From positions 4,797,146-4,861,145 of the forward strand of contig NW_004624865.1 in assembly GCF_000247695.1 (NCBI RefSeq): a DNA stretch of 64,000 nucleotides, in the 5' to 3' direction. Below the pieces are notes generated by a model. The model saw only the letters and a list, made by a program, of their open reading frames with translations, did not search any database and was not told the origin of the DNA. This DNA comes from Heterocephalus glaber. Its lineage: Eukaryota; Chordata; Mammalia; Rodentia; Bathyergidae. Shown in pieces: positions 42,150 to 53,635 of this stretch (positions are counted from its first letter, which is position 1; each line of letters begins with the position of its first letter). The position numbers and the translations under genes were made by a program.

Positions 42150-43590
42150 ATCACTCCCCCCCGCCCCAATATCAGGGGCTTTGTATGCACTGCTCAAGGC
42201 TGCAGGGTGCAGCCCACATTTCTCGGGGATCCAGGACCCGTCCGGGCCTCCTCAGACACCGAGCCACAGTCATCCCCTGCCTCAGTGTCCCCTCTGGGGA
42301 ATCACCCTAAAGCCTGCGCTTGCTCTTCCTGTTCCCTTCCTCTGGCTCCCCGCCCCTGGAGCTTAATTAACTGTAGGGAAAATCTTCCCTGGAGATGAAA
42401 GGGACCAGCATCGCCCAGCTTTTCTATATATAGCTTCTCGACTTTAAAGCCCTATCTATCTATATATCATCTATTAATTGTTCTTTAAAAGAGAGTAATT
42501 GACTCTCCGCACAGATCAGAGGCAGGGGCAGGCCAGCTTTTTCTTTTCTTCTGACAGAGGAAGGCGTGGAGAGATCGGGCTGTGCGGTCTTGTGGGGCAG
42601 GCAGGTGTCTGAGGAGATTCATCTTCCCTTCCAGCAACCCCATCCAGGCCTGCCATCTGTCATCTGTCGCAGATGGAATCTGCTAAGAGATCACCGTGGG
42701 ATTCTGGGGCATAGGTCACGAGGAGCCCCTAACCCAGGGCTGGCACTAAAGACGCCTTGTACTATTTGCTGACCTAGGTCTAAAATCTGTAATTATCATT
42801 CTGCATTGATTATTGGTAGGGAGAAAGCATGTTATAATTTTTTCAAATTATATAAATTATCTTCTAGACTCCTTTTTGGAAAATTTTCTATGACTATATC
42901 TGCCTTTGTTTCTGCTTGTATAGAAATTAAATTTTTGCCTTTTCCTGCAAAATTATCTTTTATAGTCTGCTGGATGATGATGATAATACTTTGTACTTTC
43001 TGAAGGGCCTTTTATCCAGGAATCTCAAAGCACATCATAAACTTTAATTAATTCTTGCAACAAGCCCCATGAGGTAGGTAAGTATTATTAACCCCATTTT
43101 ACAGATAAGGAGAGCAAGGCGTGGATTGGTTAAGTAATTTGCCCAAGGCCCCGAAGCAGTTAGAAGCTAAGTCTGAACAAGATCACCCAGCGCCCGACTC
43201 AGCCCTGCTGGACCCAGCAGGGCGGCCTGGGGTCCCCCAGCCCTGGCATGATTGATGGAGCGACCTCAATCAATGCAGCGCCTGCCTTAAATACATGTTT
43301 TGCGGCTTGCGGGCGTTATGGGGAATTATTTCAGCTGAGTCACAGGCTTCGCCCCTGGGGATTGGCCTGTCTTCAGCCTGCAGACCCACTTCTCAGATCC
43401 CAAAGCTCTTGCTATGCACCCGCACCCCCAGCAAGCCCTCTCCCCGTCCCAGGCATGTGCTGTGGTCCAAGCCCACTGCTGGTGGCATTGGGGCCTCTGG
43501 CACTTCCTCAGAATAAATGTTATGGCCACTGGAATAGTGGCTATGTTGGGCCCATTTCACAGATGAGGAAAACCGAGGCTCAGAAAGTGA
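42150..43590. other. SINE-free, AT-rich block, candidate conserved non-coding element
   Basis: About 1.4 kb without a young SINE in a region that otherwise carries one every few hundred bases. Positions 42360-43020 are AT-rich with homeobox-like words (CTTAATTAACTG, ATCTATTAATTG) and no coding frame of note. A MIR relic lies at 43020-43180 and another at 43505-43590. Confidence 0.4.
43020..43185 (+). repeat. MIR relic
   Basis: ATGAGGTAGGTAAGTATTAT, CCCCATTTTACAGATAAGGA and GTAATTTGCCCAAGGCC are the MIR core in order. Confidence 0.6.
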
Positions 43591-43592
43591 AG
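43505..43592 (+). repeat. MIR relic
   Basis: GCCCATTTCACAGATGAGGA then GAGGCTCAGAAAGTGAAG. Confidence 0.5.
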
Positions 43593-43812
43593 AGGGCTGG
43601 GCATAGTGGTACATGCCTGTCATACCAGCACTTAGGAGGCTGAAGCAGGAGGATCACCAGGAGTTTAAGGTCAGCCTGGCCTAGTGAGATCCTGTCTCAA
43701 AAAACCAAAAAGAGGGCCGGGGATTTAGCTTAGTGGTTCCGCCGCCTGCCTTGCAAGCGCAAGGACCCGAGTTCGATCCCTGGTACCAAAAAACAAAAAA
43801 AAAAAACCCAAA
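43593..43812 (+). mobile_element. B1 SINE with an ID SINE in its tail
   Basis: Forward B1 (43595-43709) followed by a forward ID (43710-43812) with intact boxes and A-rich tail. Confidence 0.92.
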
Positions 43813-43814
43813 AG

Positions 43815-44845
43815 AAAAGTGTATAGGAATAGTTGAGGTTACACAGTAGAACCAGACTGAGTCCTGGTGCAACCAGCCAGCTGACACCCAGGCCTCCAGC
43901 CAGGCTGCAGGACCACTGCTCCCATGGTGACATTTCCGAGGGATACAGCTGGGGGAGAGAGTCCACCTCCTAGCACCTGCCATCGGGTGTGCAGCTCCCG
44001 GGCCCCTGCTGGGAGGCCGGGGTGTGTGGGTCCCTGACGGGCTCAGTCTGGCGGGGCTCCCAGGGAAGCTGTCTCTCTGCAGAGGGAGCAGCAGGACCCT
44101 GCCCCTCGCCCTGAGGCCCGGATGCAGCTCAGAGCCACCCTCCTCCCTCTGCAGGACAAGCCCAGATCTGAATCTGCTTCTGTCTTGCTTGCTGCGGTTA
44201 GTCTCGGGTAGGTCCCAACCACTCCCTGCCTCAGTTTCCTCAGCAGGGAGAGGCACTGTCAGGAAGCTTGGAGGAGAGAGGGCACAGGACACCCATGCCA
44301 CAGGCCTGGTGGACAGGAAGGGTGAGCAGTGTCCCTGTCCCTGGCCAGGACAGAGCAGAGGCCCAGACCAGTGCCACCAGTTCTCCTCTTCCTGGCTTGG
44401 CAGCACCCCAGGGGTGCCCACCTGCAGGCCCAGGGATGGATGGGTCCCCGCTGCGGGGTGCCACGCAGGTCTCTCTCTGGTCCGAGACTCAGTCCCTGCC
44501 TGCTGAAGCACAGCACCAGGCTTGTCCTGCTCCAGCCTCCTCGGCCTCAAGTCCAGAGCTCCTAGATGCCAGCAGATGATGGGATGGGGATGTCCCCTAC
44601 CCTGTCCCTTCAGGGTCCATCGCGTGAGCTGAGGGACAGGGTCCTCTCTTGAATGCCAACCCTGGAACAGCAGCCCCTCTGTGGGGTTCTCTTTCAAGAG
44701 CAGGGATGGCGACACTGCTCTGGTCAGCTCTGGTCACCTTCAGCTCCTCACCCTCCGCACCTTGCTCCATCCCTGCCCAAGATTACCCTGACTGCATCTT
44801 CCCACTGGCAGGACTGCTGTGGGACTCCCTGAGCTCTGAGCCCAG
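43815..44845. other. GC-rich unique sequence without gene
   Basis: Long overlapping frames on both strands here (for example the antisense frame ending near 43681) start or end inside SINEs and show no domain. I call no gene. Confidence 0.35.
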
Positions 44846-44849
44846 CCTC

Positions 44850-44976
44850 GGCTTTTATTTTTTTATTTTGAGTCAGGGTCTCCATAAATCGCCCAAACTG
44901 GGTTAAACTTGCGATCCTCCTGCCTCAGCCTCCCAGAGTCCTGGCGTTACAGCTGTGTGGCTCCACACCTGGCTTT
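44850..44976 (-). mobile_element. B1-dID left arm, antisense
   Basis: TTATTTTGAGTCAGGGTCTC and CCTCCTGCCTCAGCCTCCCA. Confidence 0.87.
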
Positions 44977-45541
44977 TCCTTGCATCTTGAACCTCATGGC
45001 CTCTCTGTCCATTGGTCCACTTTCACTCTTGACCTCGAGGGACATTTTGTGGGAAACAGAAGGCGAACACAGTAAACACCCTTCCAACTGTGCCCAGCAG
45101 GTGTGACCAACATTCTTCGAAAGGAGCAGAATCCGTGGTACCGCAGAAAAATGCCTGGGTGCCTGGTCACTTCTCCGGTGCCAGGGCAAAAACTTTGCAG
45201 AACTTGGGGGTGGGGACCAAAGAGTGGCTCTGCCCCTAACCTGCTCCTTCAGCCCCCTGCAAGTAGCTGCTGTGCAGAGCATTGGCCTGCTGGGTAGTCC
45301 ACAGCCTACGAACTGTTCCTCCTCTGTGGGCTCTGCCGCCTGGTGCTGCTGCCTGCCCTGGGCCTGGGAACGAAACTGGTCCCAAGCCTCTGTCTCTTTT
45401 GTTCTCCTGATCATAACATGAATCCCAGACCACACCTGAACAACCCACAGCTGCCCAAGAGTGACACACCACCCCCCAGATTGGGGGGGCTCACTGAGAA
45501 GAGCTGGGGACAATCAAAATCAGAAGGGCTTCTGTTAAAAA

Positions 45542-45650
45542 GAAGTCAGGCACGGAGGGGCACACCTGTGACCCCAGGCTGAGGCAGGAGGGTCACCATG
45601 CGTTCAAGGCCAGCGTGGACCATATATCCATGTCTCCAAAAACCAAGAAA
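45542..45650 (+). mobile_element. B1 SINE, internally deleted
   Basis: GACCCCAGGCTGAGGCAGGA joins the two halves with the cATCCCAGCAC..GGGAGG middle missing. Confidence 0.82.
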
Positions 45651-45767
45651 GCATTTAGGCAGTCAGCGTGGCCCTAACCGAATATCAACTCTGTCGACCA
45701 CGACCATTGTTTCAAAGATTATTGATATGAGTTAGAAGCGGGGGTGAAGGAAGGGAAGAAGCAGTCA

Positions 45768-45878
45768 TCCTAAGTGTGGATATTACTGCCATTTTACCAC
45801 ATGGAGAAATCGAGGCAGAGAACCGTCATTTCTCCAGGGTCACACACTCTCCAAGGGAGAAGCTGGGATGTGAACCAA
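45768..45878 (+). repeat. MIR relic
   Basis: GCCATTTTACCACATGGAGA, GGGTCACACACTCTCC and AGCTGGGATGTGAACCAAG follow MIR order. Confidence 0.55.
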
Positions 45879-45885
45879 GTTTACC

Positions 45886-46032
45886 TGCTTTTTTGAGACA
45901 GGATCTCGCTATGCACTTCAGGCCAGCCTTGAACTCACTGTGTAGCTCAGATGGCCTTGAACTCAGAGTGATCCTCCTGCCTCAGCCTCCCGAATGCTGG
46001 GATGACAGGCGTGTGGCACTGCGCTCGGCTCC
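45886..46032 (-). mobile_element. B1 SINE with internal duplication, antisense
   Basis: Two CCTTGAACTCA blocks, then CCTCCTGCCTCAGCCTCCCG. Confidence 0.88.
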
Positions 46033-46034
46033 TT

Positions 46035-46650
46035 TGCTTGGCTTTAGGTCTGGAGAAAGCCAGGCTCTTCGGCCCCTGTAGAGCACACTGCTCAGAGGTC
46101 AGCTTCCCGAGTTCAGGACAGGAAAGCCAGGTTGCAGTAGGGGAGCGATTTGACCGTGATTAGTGCTGGGTCCCTCGGCCCCGAGGCTGTGGCCGCTGCT
46201 CAGAATTCCCACTCCCTAGGACACGGGCGCTGCTACCGCAATTAAGTGGAGGGGCCACAGGCCGAGAGCAGCGCTGAGGTCCCGGGGAGTCGCCCGGGCG
46301 GCACACAGGCCTCCCTCAATCCCGTCCGCCTCAGCCTCTCCCAGCACCGGCCTGCAGGTCGGCATGGGCTGCACGGAAGCCCAGGGCGCCAGGGGAGTCG
46401 CTTCCGTGTAATGAGGGGTTTGGTTTTATGAGCAGAAGGCATTGTCTCTGTCCAGCAACGAGAAAAAGTGGTTTTAAAGGTAAAATTATGTCATCGGTGG
46501 CTCTCAGACTCTGCAGTGAACAGCACCTGGCGGGAGAGGGGCAGGGCGCTGTCCTCCAGCGGGTGTGGCCTGGGCTCTCCCAGCTCCTCCAGTCTGAGCC
46601 ACAGACTCCCCAGGAGCATCCGGTCCCTGAGAACACAGTTCTTTCTTTTG
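46035..46650. other. Repeat-free GC-rich block
   Basis: No SINE and no recognised gene; CpG-containing around 46230-46400. Possible regulatory sequence, unproven. Confidence 0.3.
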
Positions 46651-46657
46651 TTTTGCT

Positions 46658-46780
46658 TTCCTTTGATTTTTGAGACAGGGTCTCACTATGCAGCCCAGGC
46701 TGGGCTGAAACTCATGGTGATCCTCCTGCCTCAGCCCCCCTTACTGCCAGGATGACAGGCGTGCGCCACCCACCAGAGCT
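46658..46780 (-). mobile_element. B1 SINE, antisense
   Basis: GAGACAGGGTCTCACTATGC and CCTCCTGCCTCAGCCCCCCT. Confidence 0.88.
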
Positions 46781-47070
46781 GAGAACACAGCTCTTCCACA
46801 TGCAAGTGCTGTCGGGAACACTGCCCCTCACACACAGATGCACATTTGTGGCTCTGCCCTGGAGCTGCAGGCTGCAACACAGGGCCACCACACCAGGCGA
46901 GGTTCCTCAAATGCACGGCAACTGAGCACCCCATTTCCCAGGCACCCGAGCCATGTCTGGAGCGTCCAAGAGCTGTGTGTGGCTGCCCGAGGCCACAGGG
47001 AACAGCAGTGGGACCCAGCACCTCATCACAGCAGCCTCAAGTGGTGCTGGCGGGCATCTAATACAGACCC

Positions 47071-47205
47071 AAAGCCCGCCACGGTGGTGCACGCCTGTGA
47101 TCCTGGCACTCTGGGAGGCTGAGGCAGGAGGGTGCCAAGTTCCAACTCAGTCTGGGTGACCCAGTGACTTAGCGAGACCCTGCCTCAAAATGAAATATAC
47201 ACAAA
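47071..47205 (+). mobile_element. B1-dID left arm
   Basis: Forward B1 with GTGACCCAGTGACTTAGCGA and an A-rich end without right arm. Confidence 0.87.
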
Positions 47206-47378
47206 AGGCAGGAAATGAGCCCCTGGACCTCAGGACAGTGTGTGTCCCTCCACCCTAGGACTAGTGGGAGAATTCAGCAGCCAGCACCAGTTCCGGTGTA
47301 AACTCTGCCTGGTGGGGACACAGAGGCAGAAGAGAAATACAAACATTGTCGGACTTTGCCCTGGACACATATTTTCTT

Positions 47379-47465
47379 TTTTCTTTTTCTTTTGGTACTG
47401 GGGATCAAACTCAGGACCTTGCACTTGCAAGGCAGGTGGCAGAACCGCTGAGCTAAATCCCTGGC
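47379..47465 (-). mobile_element. ID-like SINE, antisense
   Basis: Flanks CTGGACACATATTTTCTT / CTGGATATATATTTTCTT form an 18-bp target duplication with two mismatches. Confidence 0.93.
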
Positions 47466-47557
47466 CCTGGATATATATTTTCTTCCACAAAAATAATTCC
47501 TGTTTGTTTACTTTTTTATTTATGTTGGTACTGGGAATCAAATGCTTGCCATTTATT

Positions 47558-47680
47558 TATTTTAAGAGATAGGCCCTCACTAGGTTGCCCAGGCTAGTCC
47601 TAAACTCTTGGCCTCAAGAGATCCTCCTGCTTCAGCCTCCTGAGTAGCTGGGACTGTGGGCTTGAAACACCATAACTCGC
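47558..47680 (-). mobile_element. Older 7SL-type SINE, antisense
   Basis: GTTGCCCAGGCTAGTCCTAA and CCTCCTGCTTCAGCCTCCTG with wear. Confidence 0.7.
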
Positions 47681-47687
47681 TCCTGTT

Positions 47688-47992
47688 TTTTTCTAGTGAT
47701 GAGGATTGAACCCTGGGCCTTTGCACTGAGCTACATCCTCAGCCCTTTTAAAATTAATTAATTAATTAATTTGGGGGGGGGTACTAGGACTCAAACTTAG
47801 GACCTTGCACTTTCGAGGCAGGTGCTGTGCCACTGAGCTACATCCCCAACCCCCCTTTGTTAATTTGAAAAAAATTTTTTTTTAAATTTTGAGAAGGGTC
47901 TTGCTAAATTGCTGAGTTACCCAGGTTGTGCTGGAATTTGGGATCCTCCTGCATCAGCCTCCCAGAGTGCCGGGATCACAGGCCACCACCCA
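47688..47992 (-). mobile_element. B1-dID SINE (antisense) with an ID SINE in its linker
   Basis: Right arm 47695-47752, antisense ID about 47772-47853, then B1 arm to 47990. Confidence 0.88.
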
Positions 47993-48412
47993 CAGGAAAG
48001 GCAACAGGACACTCTTGGGAGGGAAAGGCTCTTCCCCAGCCACCAGCCCAGGACGGAGAGCACCAGGCAAGGCTGGATCTGCATCCTACCCCGAGTCACC
48101 TGGGGCCCCTGTGGCCCTAAGTCACCCAGCATCTGCAGGGTATGAGGCGCCAGTTATCCAATCCCAGGCTGGCACTAGAGCAGGCCTTGTGGCCTCTGCC
48201 CTTCACCAGAGCTGTCTCTCTGAGTGCAGGGGACAGGAAACATAGTCGGCCAGGAACAGTGAACAGTGCTTCACAGGGATGAGACCCACTCACTGTGCAT
48301 AACCGCCCCACCAGCCTGGCCCAAGAGAACGGGATTCCAGGGCCAGGACAGGGAGGCTGATGTGAACGCAGTCACCCAGATGCCATTCTTTGGCCATGAG
48401 GTAAATTTCAGT

Positions 48413-48525
48413 CCACAAGCCAGGCATGGCGGTGCACACCTATAATCCCAGCTGTGAGAGGCTAAGGAAGGAAAGCTGCCTAGCCTGGGCAATTTAGCAA
48501 GAACCTGTCTCCAAAAACATTGGTT
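48413..48525 (+). mobile_element. B1-dID left arm
   Basis: Forward, internally shortened; GGGCAATTTAGCAAGAACCT identifies the class. Confidence 0.83.
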
Positions 48526-48549
48526 TTTAAATTTTATTTTATTTATTTA

Positions 48550-48728
48550 TTTTTTTGGTACCGGGGATCGAATTCGGGTCCTTGTGCTTGCACAGCAGGA
48601 GGCGAAACCACTGAGCTAAATCCCCAGCCCTAATTTTATTTTTTTTGAGACAGGGTCTTGCTGTGTAGTTCAAATAGGCCTTGAATTCACAGCGATCTTC
48701 CTGCCTCAGCCTCCTGAGTGCTGTGACC
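48550..48728 (-). mobile_element. ID SINE plus B1 SINE, both antisense
   Basis: ID at about 48553-48631 with both boxes, then B1 48640-48726 with GAGACAGGGTCTTGCTGTGT. Confidence 0.9.
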
Positions 48729-48734
48729 CCATCC

Positions 48735-49425
48735 CGAAAACTCCAGAGAGAGAGACTCCATAAGCGTCGAAGGGCAAGCCGTCCCGGGAGGGAAAGGGCA
48801 TCTCACGGTTGCAGAAGCAGAGCAGAGAGGAGGATGAGGAGGCAGTCCCTAGCCGGAGCACCACCGGAGCCTGCACCCCAGACCCAGGACGGCGCAGAGC
48901 CACCCAGGACCCCACGGCGCCAGGGTGCGGGCCCAGCCAGCAGGAGGGTGGGCAGGGCAGGAGATGGGGCGCCCTCAGGTACAGCAAGAAGGGCCGTCTT
49001 TGTGTGCAGATCATTTAAAATCATAATGAAACTGACTCAAAGGCTCTGCTTGTTATTACCCGGCGCTGTGCTGACAATTCCATCATCCCGGTGCAGCGCC
49101 CTTCCCTGAAAACTACTATTGTTCTGAACAATCGCTGTGGTCAGGATGGAGTTTTAATAACACAACTGTGGGCTTCCGGGGCCCAACGCCCTTTCATTCA
49201 CGGTGACCTGGCTCCCTGCGCCCCTTGGGACAGCAGGTTCCCGGGGTCTACAGCCCTTCCTGGGTGACTAAGTCGGCCCCAAGTCCCTGGGCCTCTGCAG
49301 GGTTTGGCACTGATGGTCTCAAATCTTGGCCACCCACCTCAGTGCGCACCCAGGAACAATCCATGACTTCCGGCGTCACATTTGGAGAAGACTTGTCATG
49401 GACGGTGGGAGCTGAGAGTTTTTTC
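48735..49425. other. Repeat-free block, candidate regulatory sequence
   Basis: No SINE for 0.7 kb. Positions 49010-49200 are AT-richer and hold the inverted SOX-like palindrome at 49118-49132. No gene recognised. Confidence 0.3.
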
Positions 49426-49427
49426 TC

Positions 49428-49547
49428 TTTTCTTTTTTTTAGGCAGGGTCTCACTATGTAGCCCAGGCTGGCCTTGAGCTCAGAGATCCTCCTGCCTCAG
49501 CCTCCCAGGTAGTAAGCTAACAGAGGTGTGCCACCATGCCTGGCTCC
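49428..49547 (-). mobile_element. B1 SINE, antisense
   Basis: GGCAGGGTCTCACTATGTAG and CCTCCTGCCTCAGCCTCCCA. Confidence 0.88.
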
Positions 49548-49807
49548 GGGTTGCTTCTTCTGGGGATACTGCTGGCTCCCAGAGGGGTTGGCGGCTGTGG
49601 TCAGCATGGCCACTTGCCTCTCTGTCCCTTCCCCACTGATGAGAAACCATGGTACTGGCACCCCGATGACCTCGTTTTGATCCGGTCACACCTGAAAGGA
49701 CCCCCTCTCCAAATACGGTCACATTCCGCAGGCTGAGCGGAGGACTTCAAGGTAGTGAGGCACACAACCATAACTGATAGCATCTTCCAAGGCTCATGTT
49801 CTTCATG

Positions 49808-50056
49808 GGAGGCCACTTAGTGACTTATTAAGACCCCGTCTCAAAATAAAAACTACACAAAGAGCCAGGCATGGGGGCATACACCTGTAATTCCAGCACT
49901 CCAGAGGCTGAGACAGGAGGGTTGCAGCATGTTCGAGGCCAGCCTGGGCTACACAGCGAGACCCTGTCTCAACGCCTACCCCCCCAAAAGAAAAGAAAAT
50001 AAACAAGGGCTAGGGATGCAGGAGCTCATTGCAAAGGGCCGGAGTTTGATGCCCTT
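49808..50056 (+). mobile_element. B1-dID scraps around a complete B1
   Basis: A B1-dID left-arm end (CCACTTAGTGACTTATTAAG) precedes a full B1 (49864-49978); a worn ID arm (GGGATGCAGGAGCTCATTGC) follows. Confidence 0.8.
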
Positions 50057-50437
50057 CCTCTGTCCACACGCTTTCTTTGAAGATGATGCCAGGACCAGGG
50101 CAGCCACTTTGGATCCATGAGGGGAGCTGGGCCAACCAGCAAGCAAGCATGGAGGCACAGAAAGCTGAGAAAGAAGGCAGGTCTATGGTGCTTTTCCTGG
50201 GGCTCTGAATAACACAAACCGGAGTCCCTGCCCCGAGACTTGCTGCGTGAGATGCTGGATTTCCCTTATTGCTTAAGCTGACGGGAAAGGCCATGCGGTG
50301 CTTACCAGAAAACTCTCCTTAGGAAGTGGCCTGCGGAGAGACTTCCACAGGCCGTGGGAAGGGCATGGCTGCCTCGGCCCAGAGAAGCTGGGAAGGAAAC
50401 TGGCTGCTCTTTCTCTCCCCTTTTTGGAGGGGTGGGT

Positions 50438-50610
50438 GGGGTTAGTGAGGATCAAACCCAGGCCATTCTATCACTGAACTACACCCCAGCCTTTTTTTTT
50501 TTTTTCTTATTTTAAGACAGCTCACACTAATTTGCCAGTCAGGACTCAAACATGCGACCGTCCTGTTCCTGCCTCCTGAGTGCTGGCTCCACAGGCACGC
50601 ACTATCACCC
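50438..50610 (-). mobile_element. B1-dID SINE, antisense
   Basis: ID arm TCACTGAACTACACCCCAGC, T-rich linker, worn B1 arm. Confidence 0.82.
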
Positions 50611-50611
50611 T

Positions 50612-51088
50612 CTCGGAGCCGTTCACACCTTGAGTCCCCAGGGAGGTGGCCTGTGTGTCACTGTCCTGACGGTGGGCTCCCCTGGGGATGAGCTCTTCTA
50701 GGGCTGGCGCTCACAGAGACCGAGTTCGGAGCCCCCATGCCCAGCCCTCCAGCCTATGACCCTGCTGAGCACCTTCCAGGCCTCGGTTGTGCAAGGGCCC
50801 ACAATGCTCCCTGCCCCGAGGAAGGAAGCAAGGAATCATCCCTGCTCTGGGGCTTCCCAGAGGTGGGGCCCCGGCAAAAATGGGGCAGCGGTAGAGGCAG
50901 GGCAACCTGCTGGGTGCCAGGGAGTCACCTGGAGCACTGGAAGCTGAGCCCAGGAGGCCTCTCCGAGGCGCCGGCTGGAGGGCAGGCGAGGACTGGCCCG
51001 GGAAGTCACGATGCCCAGCCTCAGGTGACTTGTGTGTCCCAGGTCCTGGGCTAGAAAGGAAATCACAGTCCCACAGACAGGCAGGAAG
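50612..51088. other. Unassigned intergenic sequence
   Basis: GC-rich, no SINE, no recognised gene. Confidence 0.25.
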
Positions 51089-51089
51089 T

Positions 51090-51247
51090 CACGCCTTTGC
51101 ACTAAACTACATCTCCAGCCAAGTTTTATTTTTTATTTTGAGACAGGGTCTGGCTGAACTGCTGTTTCCCAGGCTGGGCTGGAACTTGGGGTCCTCCCGC
51201 CTCACTCTCTGGGGGTGCTGGGAACATAGGCATACACACCAGCACAT
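51090..51247 (-). mobile_element. B1-dID SINE, antisense
   Basis: ID arm TGCACTAAACTACATCTCCA, linker TTTTATTTTTTATTTTGAGA, B1 arm. Confidence 0.87.
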
Positions 51248-51807
51248 GGACCTCAGCCCACCAAGACCAGGCTGAGAGGAGCAAAGCACTGCTAAACACA
51301 AGCTGCGGGTGAAGGAACCCCTAGGCCGAGGCACTGTCTCCGTGGCCTTCGTGGCCGCTGACTGGCCCAGCCCAGCCCGCTGTCACCCGCTCCTTCCCAG
51401 TGAGCCACCGGGCTGGGCCAGGCGGGGCCCTGATGCCAGCCGAGTCCTGCCCCTTCCATGCATTGCGGCGCGGGTGACGCCACAGGTGACGACACCCTGG
51501 CTCAGCCGGGGCCTCCCCGACAGCAGCCTTCCCTGTCCAGGGGACGGCGTGCGCACCACGGTCAGAGGGGGCCACTTTCAGCCTCCCAGGAGGAGACTGG
51601 GCTACTGGAAACGCTCCAAACAACTTGGGGCAAGGCCCCGACTCCCACATCCAGATGGGATTGGTGCGCTGCGCCTGGTCTGCCTTCCCAGGTGTGCCGA
51701 GTGGGGGCGCCTCACCCAGACAGGAAGGAACTTCCAAAGGGCTTGGACAGCTGATGTGAACCTCACTCCACAGTCAACTCTCCAAATGCTTCTGGAAGAA
51801 ACTGGGA

Positions 51808-51985
51808 GCTGAGCATGGCAGTGCGCCCTTAAAAATCCCAGCACTCTGGGAGGCTGATGCAGGAGGATCACAAGTTCAACCCCAGCCTGGGAAACTTAGT
51901 GACAAGACCCTATCTCAAAGTTAAAAAGCTGAGATTGCAACTGAGTACAAAAGCCATGGGTTCAATTCCCAGAACTCAAAGAAAG
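51808..51985 (+). mobile_element. B1-dID SINE
   Basis: Forward B1 arm and an ID arm GAGATTGCAACTGAGTACAA ... GGGTTCAATTCCCAG. Confidence 0.85.
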
Positions 51986-52162
51986 AAAGAAGGAGAGAGG
52001 GAGAAAAAACTCAGTGAGGCAGAGTATGACTGGATGTGTAGGCAGGACACAAAACATGCCATCCAGAAAGCCCTCAATATTCCAACACTGAGTGTGACTC
52101 CTTACATTTGTAATCGCTGAATACCTTGGCAAATCCTTTCAAGGAAAATACAATTAAGAAGA

Positions 52163-52288
52163 AAAAGCAGGGCGTGGTGGTGTACACCTATAAACCTGTA
52201 GGCTGAGACAGGAGGATCACTCCAAATTCAAGGCCAGCTGGGCTACATAGCAAGACCCAGTCTCAAAACCAAACAAAAAAACCCTTCT
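52163..52288 (+). mobile_element. B1 SINE, shortened
   Basis: Forward B1 with AGGCTGAGACAGGAGGATCA. Confidence 0.85.
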
Positions 52289-52907
52289 ACATGAGAGTAA
52301 CTTTCAGGGATTTGTTGTCATCCATCTGACAAGGGTGTGATGTGTTGCTTCTGATTTCTGATTTTTGCAGTGATGGGACAGAACTCAGCCCATCTGTCCT
52401 CATCTTGAGTGGGTCTCCCCACTCCGAGCTACTTCCCCAGTCCTTGTTGCTTTTCTCTCAGCGAAAACAGGCAGGGAGAGGGTGTGGCCCATGGAACACA
52501 TGCAGTCAGTGAAGTCCTGCTGGACTCGGGCTGGGCTTAGTCACCACTTATCTGCTGGGATCCAGGTCAGTGGCTGAGTCTTGACTCAGCCCCGCTGCCC
52601 ACACACCTGCTGCCAGGGATTCTCCGCCCAAGCCTGCCAGGCCTGTGTGCCAGTTCCCCTGGGCCTCAGCTCCCTGCCTGACCAGTGGGGCGCCCACAGG
52701 GCCTCGCCCCCTGGCTCCCTGAGCCAGAGCTTTTGCTGCTCAGTTCCAATCTCCTAAGGCTAACGTGGCATTGCCATCCTGCCACCCTGTCCTTCCTCCC
52801 ATGCCAGATGCCAAGGGGTCCCACATGCAAGATACATGCTGCCCTGGGAGCTGGGCACTGAGGGAGAACGGCCTTCTTCACAGAGGGGGAATCAAAGATG
52901 TCCCAGG

Positions 52908-53095
52908 TAGCCAGGATGGTGGTGCACGCCTGTAATCACAGCACTCTGCGAGGCTGAGACAGGAGGATGCCAAGTTAGAGCCCAACCTGGGCAACTTAGC
53001 AAGTTAGCAAGACCCTGTCTCAAAATAACTGTGAACAAAGGGCTGGGGAGGCAGCTCAGTGCAAGGTCCTGGGTTTAATCCACAAGGTAAGAAAA
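52908..53095 (+). mobile_element. B1-dID SINE
   Basis: Forward B1 arm, GGCAACTTAGCAAGTTAGCA, then ID arm GGGGAGGCAGCTCAGTGCAA. Confidence 0.88.
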
Positions 53096-53571
53096 AAAGA
53101 AAGTCCCGTGTAGTGCTTCAGGCTGTCACTTTCTCTATCTGGGGAAGAAACAAGCCTGTTGGGGTCCAACTGACTCCCTTCTCCCTCCCCCTAGTCCAAG
53201 ATACTTGACAGCAATGGTTGTTCTCACAGGCAAGGGTCCTGCCTAAGCTGTTCTGTTTCCCTTTCTGCAGAGGCCTTGTCCGTTTTGGGAAAGGCTGCTC
53301 AATTACTCAAGAAACTGGTATTCAGACTGTGCCCCAGGCTGGTAGGATACCAGGGGCGTCTTTTATTCTTCCCTGGCTTGGGTGGCTGTAAAGACTTGGA
53401 TGGCTGAGGTTGAAGCCCTGAGAAAGGAGATGACTTGCGTCCAGTGTGGCTGAGTTACTCCAGGGTTCTCCAACTCCAAACCCCCGAATACCCCGGGGTA
53501 GATTTACATTCCACCCCCACCCCGTCTCACTCACACACACAAACACACAACAACAAAAAGAAATGAAGGAC

Positions 53572-53635
53572 CATCTCAACACTCCGGGAAGCTGAGGGAG
53601 GAGGATCGCAACAACTTCGAGCCCAGCCAGCCCTC
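53572..53635 (+). mobile_element. B1 fragment at the CpG-island edge
   Basis: CAACACTCCGGGAAGCTGAG through GAGCCCAGCC; about half an element. Confidence 0.65.

Noticed and set aside
43681..44715. 344-codon antisense frame
   Set aside because: It runs through a B1 and an ID SINE at its 3' end and shows no domain.
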